A DNA stretch of 64,000 nt, from assembly GCA_027186245.1 (NCBI GenBank), contig CP114483.1, positions 692,001 to 756,000 of the forward strand. The letters are read 5' to 3'. Within the stretch, counting starts at the first letter, position 1; every line of letters begins with the position of its first letter. This document shows positions 23,823-35,314 of this stretch, one piece after another. Below the pieces are notes generated by a model that was not told where the DNA came from, ran no database searches, and saw only the letters and a list, made by a program, of their open reading frames with translations. Source of the DNA: Coriaria nepalensis. Lineage: Eukaryota > Streptophyta > Magnoliopsida > Cucurbitales > Coriariaceae. A program made the translations under genes and the position numbers.

Positions 23823-26270
23823 ATGGATCTCCATCTCCACTTCTATGGCGTCTTCACATTCCTTCTCTTACTTCTCTCCCTTCCCGCATTGCCTCAACTC
23901 CATGCCACTCCATCTTCTTCAACCGCTTCTAATCAATTGATAAATTCCAACTCAGTCCTCGTCGCTCTTCTCGATTCCCACTACACGGAGCTCGCGGAGC
24001 TCGTCGAGAAAGCCCTCCTCCTCCAGACACTCGAACAGGCCGTCGGAAAACACAACATCACCATTTTCGCGCCTAAAAATGAAGCTTTAGAGCGCCAACT
24101 AGACCCTGAATTCAAACGCTTCTTGCTTGAACCGGGTAACTTGAAATCTCTCCAGAAGCTTCTCATGTTTCACATCATCCCTCACCGGGTCGGATCCTCC
24201 TCATGGCCCGCGCAAATCTCCCGCCCGATTCGTCATCACACCTTGTCCAACGACCACCTGCATTTAACCACCGGCAAAGATTCTAAAACCATGACTGTCG
24301 GTAACGCCGAAATAATTCGGCCAGACGACGTCGTACGGCCGGACGGAATCATCCACGGAATCGAACGTCTCTTAATTCCACGAACCGTGCAGGAAGACTT
24401 CAACCGGAGAAGAAACCTCCGGTCAATTTCTGCGGTTCTACCGGAGGGAGCACCGGAAGTAGATCCACGCACCAACCGGTTAAAGAAACCGGCCCCACCT
24501 GCCCCGGCCGGTTCACCTCCAGCTCTACCAATCTACGACGCTTTAGCTCCCGGTCCATCACTCGCCCCGGCTCCGGCCCCTGGACCAGGTGGACCCCGCC
24601 ACCACTTCAACGGAGAACGTCAGGTGAAAGACTTCATCCAGACGCTAATACATTACGGCGGTTACAACGAAATGGCGGACATTTTGGTAAACATGACGAA
24701 CCTCGCGACCGAAATGGGAAGGTTAGTTTCGGAAGGGTATGTCCTAACGGTTTTGGCTCCAAACGATGAAGCCATGGCCAAGCTCACGACGGATCAGCTG
24801 AGCGATCCAGGCGCGCCAGAGCAGATCATTTATTACCATATTATACCGGAATATCAAACGGAGGAGAGTATGTATAATGCAGTGAGGAGGTTTGGGAAGG
24901 TGAGCTATGATACTTTGAGGCTGCCCCACAAGGTGGTCGGGCAGGAGGCGGATGGGTCAGTCAAATTCGGGTCCGGGGATGGGTCTGCGTATCTGTTCGA
25001 CCCGGATATTTATACGGATGGGAGGATTTCTGTGCAGGGGATTGATGGAGTTTTGTTTCCTCAAGAGGAGGAGAAGAAGACAAAAGCTAGTCCAGTTAAG
25101 GTTGCTACTACTAAGCAGCCTAGGAGAGGTATGAATCTTGTTGCCTTTTGATTTCTGGTTATTCTTGAAATGTTAGTACTGTTTTTTGCCTTGTCTGAAT
25201 TTTTTGATTGAATGTGTCTGGAAATTTTCCTGAATTGTTCTGGTGTTGAAGTTATTAACAAAGATGATGAATCAATTTGATTAGAAGTGGAAATCACATC
25301 TTTTGATCAATAATGTGCCACTTTTGTCTTTCTGATGATGTTTAGTTGTAAGAAAAAGAACTCAATTAACAACTTTAGTAGGGGGCCCGCCCACCTTAAT
25401 CATGCTGGAAATTGGTGTTAATTTTATAGTGAAAGAAGAAAAGGATCATTAAGTGCTTTTTTTTTTTTTTTTTCCTTTTCTTTCTTTAAGGTGATCTTTG
25501 CTTAATCTATGATTAATGCACATGCTTATTTATTTGTCATCACCTCTTCAAGTTTAGAATCTTCTATCCCTAAAGCACTCGGCTTTACTTAAACCACTTC
25601 TTCCTTGGAATATTTCTGGATATCAAGATTTCATTTTTACAAGAATGGAGAGATGGGAATTGTTTCTCTCTCACAAATTAAGTCCACAATTTGGGTAGCT
25701 GTACTTCCATGTGAATTGTTTGTTAGAAAGAAAGGAAATCAAACATAAGAATCCAATAAACTTCAATAGGAAGTTATAGGAACAACAAGATCGATGTGAT
25801 AAAAATGAAACATGATGCAAAGCATTAGAAATGAAAATCACAAGATGCTCTGTTTTGTTGTGGGTCAATGTCTCCTTCCCCCCACCAGAACCATAAACTT
25901 CAAGCCAAGACCAGCCTGTCTACAATTAATGTCCACTTGTCTATTATTCTACTCCTTTTCCTATTTATTTCCCAGCTGAACAAATCAGGTGGCAGTACTA
26001 AAATATCATATGCCTACTCCCACATATAATATATATATATATATATATGTATGTATATGCATATAAACTAATTGACCTCATTTCATTATAATTTAGAATT
26101 AGTTTCCTTATAATATTCTGGCTTACCTTCTTGCCTACCTAACTGGAAATGACTTTTCATCATTCTTACTTACCAAAAAAGAATTGCAAATTGCAGGGAA
26201 ATTGATGGAAGTAACGTGTAGAATGCTTGGAGCTTTTGGACAGGATTCTCGTTTCTCTACATGTCAATGA
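23823..26270 (+). CDS. FLA17/18-like: Fasciclin-like arabinogalactan protein (FLA15-18 group)
   Basis: Secreted cell-wall or apoplast glycoprotein with two fasciclin domains. Exons 23823-25128 and 26197-26270 give 459 residues. The start MDLHLHFYGVFTFLLLLLSL opens a clear signal peptide (about 28 residues). The first fasciclin domain spans about 43-190 (ITIFAPKNEAL, LLMFHIIPHRV, DGIIHGIERLLIP). A Pro/Ala/Ser linker with AGP-type motifs (PAPPAPAGSPP, SLAPAPAPGPG) lies at about 217-260. The second domain spans about 275-420 (LTVLAPNDEAM, IIYYHIIPEY, ISVQGIDGVLFP). Exon 2 adds a C-terminus ending RMLGAFGQDSRFSTCQ, as in the two-domain FLA group without a GPI anchor. The ORF otherwise stops in the intron at 25151. 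The intron is 1.07 kb. Confidence 0.92.
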
Positions 26271-27513
26271 AACATGCTCTCATTTACACCCAAAAAGGAA
26301 GATGAAGAAGGGAAAATCATCTACACAATTGATATATGGTAAATAGTAGTAAAAATCACTTCTACCTTCGTCCCTAAGCAAGTTTTTCCGGTTTCTCAGC
26401 CGCCTACAATTCGTAGGTTGCCTCTTTGTAGGAGTGTATGGATCAAAAGATATATAATTAAAGGGAGTTCTTTCGAGATGCCATGCCAAGCATAATTTTT
26501 GGTCTAAAACGATGATGTAAATTACAAATCATTTTTTTTATGCATGAACAAACAATAAACAAAGTGTAATAACTTGTCCCTTTTCCTCTTACTGTTTTCT
26601 CTCTTTTACTTACACTTTACATATAAATCAGGCGAGTATTGATGAACATAGTTGTTGTGTGATAAATAAGAAATTTGGATCATGGGAAGATCAAAACTGA
26701 TTTATGTAAAGCTGATCCCGAAACTAACGAGAATGAACTCAATGGACTTCTTAAACTTTTTTAAAGAGGAAGAATAAATGAAAATTGAAGAGAACATCTA
26801 TACTTTTCTTGCCAGAGACCTCTTAAAAGTCTTCACAGGTAATGTGGTTTAGGACCAAAGTCTACTTTATGCTAATAAGATCATATCTGGACAGTCAACA
26901 AGTAAACAACTCAAAGTCTCAAACCAATAGAACGAAGTGTGTATTCTTGTAATAATAACTAGTCGAAGAAACGTTCGACCTTCGGTAGAAATAGAATGAA
27001 ATTTTTATTTTTATTTATTATTTGACCTGAAAAAATGAGAAAATAAAAATAATTATATATTATTATTTTATTCTCACTTAAATATATATTTTTAATTAAA
27101 ATTAAAATAAGTATTTTTTTTTCTTCATATTTTTAAAATTATATTATGATATTTATATAATTTTTTTTTCTTATTATTATTTCTATTCATTTCATGTGTT
27201 ATAAATCAAAAGGATGCAAAAAAATTATAATTCTTCTCATTTTCATTTCATTTCTCTTATCATTATCATTCTTATTCCTACCGAGAAATCGAACAAAACG
27301 AGCACTAACATTAATCAGAACAAATAAATTGAGATTAAACAAGTGTTACCGGAGTTTTGTTCACAAAATTCAACCAGAAGCAGCAGGGAAATATATTTAC
27401 CACAAACCTACAACCTTTTGAAAAACAAATTTTTTACTTTTTTACATCCAGAAAAATAACAGTGGCCAAGGACCCAAAAAAAGGAAAGAAAAAGAGAAGC
27501 TTCTGAGTTGATA
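26271..27513. other. Intergenic region between convergent genes
   Basis: FLA 3' UTR on the left and CDPK 3' UTR on the right, with very AT-rich sequence in between (about 26990-27200). A 75-residue ORF at 27194 is hydrophobic at its start but has no other support. Confidence 0.5.
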
Positions 27514-29832
27514 TTAAAAAACAACGAGAGCTTCTCTAAACCTAATGCTCAAGTTACTACTAGTGTCTGAAACCTTCTTACTCAACTCGGCATTATTCCC
27601 GTTCTGCATCATCACCACAAACTCACTGTAATCTATTCTTCCATCCTGGAAAAAAAAAAAGAAAAAAAAAAGAATTTAGATATTTGGGTACTTAATATGG
27701 TATCATTTTTTTGAAAAAAAACGTCAGAAGAGCTTACATTATTCTGATCGATTTCTCGGATAATGTCATCCATGTTAGCATTCTGAATGCCAAAATCTTG
27801 ACAGGCAAGTTGAAGCTCGTCTAGAGTGATATAACCACTAGCATCCTTGTCAAAATAAGCAAAAGCAGCAACCAAATGATCTTCTCTTTCTACTTTGTTA
27901 AGATGCAACATTGCTGCAATGAACTCTCCATAATCAATTGTCCCACTATTGTCAAAATCCGCCTGCAATTAAGAAAACGAAAACTTGGTTTAATTTCAAA
28001 TCAAAACCAGTATAATATTAAGTTTCATATATTTATATCAGTGTATTCCTTGACGAAATGATTTATTTCGTGATACTTACAGCATGCATGAGGTCATATA
28101 TTTCAGCTTCATTAAGATTAGCACCAAATCTTTTAAGCCCATCTTTCAAGTCTTCAAAAGTAATTTGACCACTGTTATTTGTGCCTATCATCTTAAACAT
28201 CTCGTTCAACCCTGCAACCTCTTCTTCACATAGACTCTCTGCAATCACCTACAAAAATCCACTACCATGTCAACTTCATTCATTCAACCCAAAATATTCA
28301 CATACATGTACTTGTGCATATAAAGAAAATATTTGCAAAACTTACTCTAAGAGCCATTTTCTTGAGCTTGTTCATTGCAGAAAACTGTTTCAACCGACTT
28401 AAGACGGCAGAGTCGAGAGGCTTGTCCGGAGCTACGCCTTCGATTTGAAGCCAAGGGTGTCCTGAAGAGATCCAGCAAAAAATCGGTTTTATTTCCTCCT
28501 CCTTAAACTCGACATAATTTACAGGAGGTAAGAAAAAAAAAACTTACCAAGAACTTCTCTAGCAGTAAGACGCTTTTTCGGGTCCCGGTCGAGCATATTT
28601 ACGACCAAATCTTTTGCACTTTCTGAAATACTAGGCCACGGATCCGACGAGAATTCAAGTCTACCATTTAAAACCTCTTCAAAAATCTCCTCTTCAGATT
28701 CTATAAAAATTCAAAACCACAATTAGCCACATAATACAAAGCTAGAACATAAACGAAGTCATTAGGCATTAAGTAGTAGAAACTCTTCATAAACCTTACC
28801 AGCCCAAAATGGCGGGACCCCACATAGAAGAATATAAATCATCACCCCACAACTCCAAATATCGGCTTCCGGCCCGTATTTGTTCCTTAAAACTTCCGGG
28901 GCGACATAAAATGGACTTCCAACCACATCAGTAAAAACATCGCCCGGTTTGAAAAAAATAGACAATCCAAAATCTATAGCCTTTAAGTCTGAATCCTCCT
29001 TTTCATTTACGAAAAGAAAATTCTCGGGTTTAAGATCTCTATGCATCACTCCTAAGGACTGACAAGCTTCTACAGCTCCCACAATAGTCCGAGTCAGCTG
29101 AGCCGCCTTCCGTTCTGTGTACCGGCCCCGTTCCACGATCCGGTCAAAGAGCTCACCTCCTGAACATAACTCCATAACGACATGAACGGCAACTGAATCT
29201 TCGTAGGCGCCTTTGATGGAAACTATGTTAGAGCTTCCGGATAAATGGTACATTATTTGAATCTCTCTTCTTACATCCTCAACATCTTCTTCGGTTAGTA
29301 GCTTTCTCTTCGCTATTGATTTGCAAGCGTACTCTTTACCTGTCATTTTTTCGGTACAAAGGAAGGTTTTCCCGAATTGTCCATGTCCTAGTTCTCTTCC
29401 TAGATTGTAATATTCCTTCAAGTGACCTGTTTTTGTTTGTAACACGGAGTCCACCATTAGCCCTGCGCTTGATAGCCTCTTGACAATAACCGACTTGTTT
29501 GGTTTTTCCGGCACCACAGCCGGTCCAATTACTTCTGTTTTCGCCGGTTTAGTTTCCTTGTTGTGGGTCGGATTTTGTTCCGGTTCACTGTCTTGTTCTA
29601 GGAATCGAACTGATTCGACCTCGGTTTCTTGTTTGATGATTTTTATTGGCTCTGGAGGCATCATCATGTCAGGGATGAATTCAATATATTCCGACTCTTT
29701 GTTGATGTCTAATTTCCCCATTTCGATCCGTTTTGTGTCGCGAGGCTCGATTTCGGCTCGAGACCACCAAATTGAATTGGAGAACACTTGGAAGAGTCCT
29801 TCCTTTGAACTGACAACACAGTTATTTCCCAT
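27514..29832 (-). CDS. CPK: Calcium-dependent protein kinase, subgroup I (CPK1/2/20-like)
   Basis: Ser/Thr kinase activated by calcium through its own calmodulin-like domain. Exons on minus: 29832-28800, 28700-28548, 28461-28346, 28248-28081, 27962-27738 and 27645-27514, giving 608 residues. MGNNC gives Gly2 for myristoylation and Cys5 for palmitoylation, so membrane attachment is likely. A variable, acidic N-region runs to about 140. The kinase domain starts at [17 protein letters not shown], with [16 protein letters not shown] and APEVL. The autoinhibitory junction includes [19 protein letters not shown]. Four EF-hands follow: the first has [12 protein letters not shown] (Asp missing at position 1), the second [12 protein letters not shown], the third [12 protein letters not shown], the fourth [12 protein letters not shown]. 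The last three look intact. All splice junctions keep frame. Confidence 0.95.
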
Positions 29833-30818
29833 CTATCAAAATCGCATGAAATCTTAATGCTTTCTAATACTTATCTCTCAAAACTCAAAAGGGTATGCAA
29901 AAAATCTGCAGTATATGACACTTTTCAGGGCGGCTCATTAATTTGACGAATTCAAAGCAAAAAAAAAAAAAAAATTATAAAAAGTCAACAATTTATGGGT
30001 GTGATGAGAGAAGCAATTGAGGATGAAGTCTCAGTAAAGAAGTGAAATGTGGAAAAGAAGAAAAGGTCTTGTGTTTACCTTTCCATGGTTAAGAGATTGT
30101 ATTTATACTGAAAGGAAAAGTAGATGGAGAGAAGCAGTCAGAAAGAGAAGAAGACGATGTGACAGATTTTTCCGTTTGGAATGTTTTTTTTTTCCAAACA
30201 AGCGTAGGCACCACTACGAATGGCCACATCCGATGCATATCATCACCAGAAAGAAAAACGTTGAGTGAATATAAATCTTATGATGAAAAAAGTGGAACCT
30301 TTTTTTTATTTTGGGTCAAAAGTGGAAGACGATTGAGTTGATTTCTAAAATCATATGCAAAATTCAAAAAGTGGGAGTGAAGGGGAAAAACGTGCCTCTA
30401 AATGTATAGTTATGGGTAAAACAGAGTGTTCCGACTTCTCCAACTTGGCTTGATCCTTAAAAGAGTCAAAATCTAATCACGTGATTGGAACTGAGTAATA
30501 AAAATCTAATGTGGGGTTTAGATATTTTTGGCTGAAAAGGAGAGGGGGGGGTAAGGATGGAAGCAGTAGTGGCGGAGCACTAATTTGGAGCACCAAAACG
30601 TGCAAATGGCTACTTCCGATAGAGATATGGTGAGATGATATCTGCATAAGACTTTAGGTAAAGGTATCCATCCCACTAAGTAGAGGTAGCAAATCATGAT
30701 TCATGGGCCATGGCCTAAATTTAGGCAAAATTACTTGGCTATAAAAATGATTTAAGAATATAATTTAACTTCAAACAAGATAATTATCATTTAAATTAAA
30801 TGTAGAACAAAAATAAAA
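29833..30818. other. CDPK promoter and leader
   Basis: Upstream of the CDPK start. An A-run lies near 29959-29975. No gene seen; short ORFs at 30047 and 30159 overlap each other in different frames and look random. Confidence 0.5.
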
Positions 30819-30891
30819 CACGCCCGGTGGGACTCGAACCCACAATCGCCTGATTAGAAGTCAGACGCCTTATCCATTAGGCCACGGGCGC
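30819..30891 (-). tRNA. trnR-UCU: tRNA-Arg (anticodon TCT)
   Basis: Read on minus it is 73 nt. The acceptor stem GCGCCCG pairs with CGGGCGT (one G-U), the D-arm has GGCCTAATGGATAAGGC, the anticodon arm CTGACTTCTAATCAG carries TCT, and the T-arm has GGTTCGAGTCC. There is no intron and no encoded CCA, as expected for a nuclear plant tRNA. The downstream T-rich stretch can end Pol III transcription. Confidence 0.96.
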
Positions 30892-31159
30892 TGCTGTTAT
30901 TCTTCAACGGAGAATATAAATATTATCCAATATTCAATTTGTTTGAAGTAGAATACTGTAGCATTTTACACAGTTTAAATCATCGATCATCTCAACTACT
31001 AAACTATACGGCAATAATTAGTGGGCATGAGGTTGTGTTACATTCTCAATAATTAACATATAAAATAATAGAGATTATTTTAAATCACAAAAAGTGCTTC
31101 AAATCCTCCTCTTGAATCAACGATCGAGGTTATTATGATATGTCGGTGTCATTTGACTT

Positions 31160-32159
31160 TCATATTTTTCTTCCACTCAACTCAAAACCCTTGAAAAAAT
31201 AGTAGAATCGGGCTCTTTTTCGCTTTACCAACTCTATTTCTCCTCCTTCACTGTTTTCATGGATATCGTTTATCCCATTATTTATGTTCTCATCATATTG
31301 TAAACTTTCATCTTGTGTCACTACTTTCTTTATCGGACTTTCAAACAATATGGTATGGCCTTTCCGATCAGAAACTATGACATCATCCTTTAAAGATCCC
31401 GAAAAAACCTTACTATTATTAATAAGTTTATTCTAGACTTTCTCTAGAGTGTTCCTAAACATTTTCTTATCAAAATCCAAGGCTCTCTTCCTCGATCGAA
31501 CTAAGAAAGTTAGAATCAGTTTTTGCAGTATGGTATTCTCGGACTATATCAATAACTTTATCTAATGTCCCTAGAGCTTTTTTTACATCGAGACTTATAA
31601 CATAATCATTTGTGCTACTTCTATAAAAAGTTTGAGTTATTTTCCTGGTCGAAATCATGGCATCTTTACTCTTGCTTTCTAATTTCTCGCTTTCTTTCTC
31701 TTGAATTTCCTCGAAAACTTTCTGGTCATGATCTTTCAAGCTGTTTCGATTCTGTTCGGGAAGAGCTGATATCTCACGATCGTAATCTCTCTCTTCGAGA
31801 TTCTTGGATTTTGCTTTTTATTTCTTAATATAATGAAATTATCGTATTTGTGTGTAAAGAAAATCTTAGAAAGTGGTAATAAAATCCTCATTACTCTTGA
31901 ATGAAGAAGTCATTACCTGAAAAATACTACTATTTAGTTAAGATTTATAGCCTATTAAAATAATAGCAAGAAAGAGAGAAAAATCGGCATCAGACAACCT
32001 TTTGATAGAGTCGAAATCACTCCCAAATGAACACAAAAAAAAAAAAAGCATGATAGTGAAAATGAAGAACACCCAAAAGAAGATTGAATTCAAACAAAAG
32101 GACTTTTTTAGAGAATGACCCACCAATCGGAAACACTTAAATTTCAATTTCCCAACCAA
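31160..32159 (-). pseudogene. Decayed unidentified gene (membrane segment plus charged/coiled region)
   Basis: Three minus-strand open stretches in a row look like parts of one broken gene. 32159-31938 encodes a basic start followed by a strongly hydrophobic segment (SIFFWVFFIFTIMLFFFL), a likely membrane anchor. 31740-31470 encodes a charged, helix-prone segment (EEIQEKESEKLESKSKDAM, ALGTLDKVIDIVREYH). 31348-31160 encodes another charged segment. The second and third are separated by what looks like one extra T near 31477 and an in-frame TAG near 31433; upstream the frame also breaks near 31780. I do not recognise the family, so it is only likely that these belong together. Confidence 0.45.
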
Positions 32160-33033
32160 ACTCTCTTATTACAGAAGTAGAGCTTAGCTTCCAAGTTTCA
32201 TCAGACTCAATGAAATTCAGACACATCATACCACAATTTTATTTATTTATTTTTAAATTCATTAAATAAAGGGAGGGGAGGATTACCATTACCTATTGAA
32301 GAAGGTATTATCTGAGGATTTTTTTTTTTTAATGTATCTTTTTAGAATCGAGAATTAGTATTTCTCTTCCTTTAATTATAATTTTCCTATTTTTTATATA
32401 ATCTTTGTGTTAGTATTTTAATACTAATTTTAAAAATCGGTGTTTTAAAGAGTTAGGTATAGAAATTTATTATTAAAAATATACGATTTAATAAAATTAA
32501 ATTAAATTAAAAAATGCCATAAAAATATGGGGAAAAGTCATCGGTGACCAGACTGTAAAATTGGCCAACTTAAGAGTAAAGGGTATTCGGTTCGGGTCAA
32601 AACCAGATGGATCTGGGTTTTCATTTTTTTGGTTGGTATGAAAGGTCGGGTCTTTAAACCTCTCTCTTCTTCACGAAGCCGACTCTTGTGCTGCTGCTCC
32701 CTAAGCTTGCAGGGATTCTCATTCAGGTTCGTAGCTTCTTATCCATTCCCTCTTACATTTTCAATCTGTTTGTTTCCCGGGAAAATACAGAATCCAAGAT
32801 TATTAGAAGGAAGAAAAAAAAATTTGGAGCTTTAGGGTTTGTAATGGTTTATCGATTTTCTTTCATCTTCCTCCGTTTTCAGGATTTTAGTTGTTCATCT
32901 AACTGTCCATGCTTCTCAATCTGAAGGGCGTTCTTAAATTTAGAGTTTTAATCTAAAGAGAATGCCTTTAATTACAGCTAATTTGATAGTTTGCTGCAAT
33001 TGGTTTCTTCTTTGAGCTAGCAATCTAAAAGCC
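32160..33033. other. AT-rich spacer and 5' leader of the L22 gene
   Basis: Left part AT-rich with no gene. From about 32650 the sequence looks like a leader exon followed by an intron: a candidate donor CAG|GTTCGT near 32727 and acceptor near 33020, just before the ATG at 33034. This 5' UTR intron is a guess from splice-site sequence alone. Confidence 0.4.
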
Positions 33034-34472
33034 ATGGTGGGCTGGCAAAGGCATTTGCAGTCTGTGATTCGTCACGTTCGGAATCGGATCGAACCTACTT
33101 ACCAGGCATCTGCCAAATTTTCTTCTTCTGGCTATGAATCATCTTTATTGTCAGGTAGTATCCTGATCCTTGGATGAAGCATACTGCTAGATATTTTCTA
33201 CCTGTTAGAGAAATTTTAGAACTGAAAAATCAAATTTGTAGGCGAATTGACTTATCTACATAGGCTGCTAAAACCATCTTTATCAAGCATTTCAAGGCCT
33301 TATTATCAGTACATTCAACAATCGGTAATGCTTACTTTCCGATTTACTTTCTTCAATGGCGCTCTTCAACTGCCTTGTGAGAAATTTTCTTCATATTTGG
33401 TATTAATTGGTACATATTTTTTCTTGCTCTTTGTTTCTTAATAGAGAATCTCCAGCTCAAGGAAGCTACTAGCAGATTCATCTAATGAAGCACCCATCCC
33501 ATCTCCATTGACTCCTGTTTTGGCATTAAATAGTGGGAGAAGTGAAGACCAAACCCAGAAAGCCGTGTCTAAACCATCTAAAGTTCAAGCTGTATTGAAG
33601 GGCATAAAACAGGTTACACAGTACCCTGCTCTCTGCATTTGGTAATACTGACAATTTAGAACCTATTTGGTTTGGAATATCTTGGATTGAATTATACTGA
33701 GAACTTATAACTGCCGCTTGTCCAATTTCATCATGGTGAAGTAGCTAATGGTTACACGACTTTTAGATTTTTTCTTCATTCGATTATTTTTGGCTGAAAT
33801 TGGTAGAGCCCAAAGAAGATCAACTTGGTAGCTGCATTAGTTCGTGGAATGCGTGTTGAAGATGCATTGTTGCAATTGCAAGTGACAATAAAACGAGCTT
33901 CAAAAACTGTTTATCAGGTGATGATCAATATATCTGCTTTATTGAAACATAATAGTAGTTTTGCTTATTAATCAGGAACAGTAGTAAAGAGATCACCTCT
34001 TGCTTGCAGGTTATTCACTCTGCCCGAGCTAATGCAACCCATAATTACGGGTTCGATCCAGACCGTCTCCTTGTTGGTAAAAAATGCAAACAAAATTCCT
34101 TTCTTCCTCATCTTATCACGGAGCTTGTACAACCTTCTTTCCTTCTCTTATTTCCCCCCTCTTTATTTTCATTTTAATTCTCTTACAGCCGAAGCATTTG
34201 TGGGAAAAGGGTTCTTCAAAAAGAGAGTGTCTTACCATGCCAAGGGTAAATGTGGAATCAAAGTGAGACCTGAATGCAGACTCACAGTTGTTCTGAGGGA
34301 GATAACTCCGGATGAAGAAGCACAGATAGCCAAGCTCAAGGTTCATAACTTCAAGAAGCTCACCAAACGGGAAAGCCGTCTTGTTCCTCATCAACTTATC
34401 GAAACAACCTCCATTTGGAATCGCAAAGGTTCCCTTAATGGCCATGAACAGATAACTAGAGTATCTTCTTGA
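33034..34472 (+). CDS. RPL22 (mitochondrial): Mitochondrial large-subunit ribosomal protein L22 (uL22m)
   Basis: Ribosomal protein of the L22/L17 family that lines the peptide exit tunnel. Exons 33034-33154, 33242-33324, 33445-33612, 33807-33917, 34010-34076 and 34189-34472 give 277 residues in one frame. The first about 100 residues are Ser/Arg/Leu-rich with few acids (MVGWQRHLQSVIRHVRNRIE), consistent with a mitochondrial presequence. The L22 core is KINLVAALVRGMRVEDALLQL, KTVYQVIHSARANATHNYG and VSYHAKGKCGIKVRPECRLTV. The tail is the family's usual C-terminal extension. A mitochondrial rather than plastid target is inferred from gene type and presequence; the plastid L22 differs. No lesion. 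Confidence 0.92.
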
Positions 34473-34822
34473 GCTATAGCCCTGCCTCGTTTAGTCGTTG
34501 TCTCCAACTGCAAAACCAATCCGGCGTTTATTCATTCAATTTAGTTGAGAAAGTATATGGTATTTGCTACTTTTCGGATTATATGTTTTGCGTGTAGAAT
34601 ATTTCTACTGTGACTTTCTGCTCGGTAGAATAAAGAAAGGATCCAAGTTTTTATTTTATTTTATTTTTTTATTGTTCATTTCCTTAACCATAAACATGAT
34701 GCATTTGACAAAGATAGACACACAAAATGTTATAAACTCAATGTCATAAATAATAGTAGCAACAATAAAAGGAAACTATACAAGAGTAGATACAGATATA
34801 GAACAAGTAGCTTTTTCATTTT
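34473..34822. other. Convergent 3' flank
   Basis: Holds the 3' UTRs of the L22 gene (left) and the dihydroneopterin aldolase gene (right), with a T-rich stretch at about 34650-34672. No gene. Confidence 0.5.
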
Positions 34823-35314
34823 TTAACTTCGTAAAAATTCGTTTCTGTATCTGAGAATCTCGACACCCAAATAATCAACAGTGCCAAGAACAGCAACATG
34901 AGGCTTCCCTACTTTCACCCGAACAGCCGATATGTCCGGCAACTCGGTCAGTGTCCTCGATGCGATGGTTTGAGCTACAGATTCTAGAAGATTCCTTGGT
35001 GGGCCCTCCAGAACTTCCTTCACAATTCTGAAAACACATGTAATACTAAAAACAGTAAAGTGGAGAAATTTTCCACTAAATGAAGAAAAAAAAAAGTCCA
35101 GTTAAAGCGTTGCTCACCGATAAATGTCAGTGTAACTTATAGTATCCGACAGGTCGTCCGACATTCCAGCCTGTCGGAGATCCAACCAAGCATCTACATC
35201 GACTAAAAACTTCTGACCCAACTTGTTTTCTTCCGGTTTTACCCCGTGGAACCCGTGAAATTTCAATCCCCTTAGAATCAGTTTATCTCCACTCGTCAAC
35301 GCAGCTTTATCCAT
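34823..35314 (-). CDS. FOLB: Dihydroneopterin aldolase
   Basis: Cytosolic enzyme of folate synthesis that splits 7,8-dihydroneopterin into 6-hydroxymethyl-dihydropterin and glycolaldehyde; it forms octamers. Exons 35314-35118 and 35027-34823 give 133 residues, the usual FolB size. Motifs: GDKLILRGLKFHGFHGVKPEE (the catalytic-pocket Glu lies in GVKPEEN), DLSDTISYTDIYR, LLESVAQTIA, and the conserved Lys in VRVKVGKPHV. The ATG at 35314 gives the standard short N-terminus MDKAALTSGDKL; an in-frame ATG at 35353 would add 13 residues. The junction Y-R-I-V across the 90-bp intron is in frame. Sequence to 35700 is probably leader. Confidence 0.93.

Noticed and set aside
27194..27421. 75-codon frame with a hydrophobic start in the FLA/CDPK spacer
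   Set aside because: Built from AT-rich simple sequence, with no family similarity I recognise.
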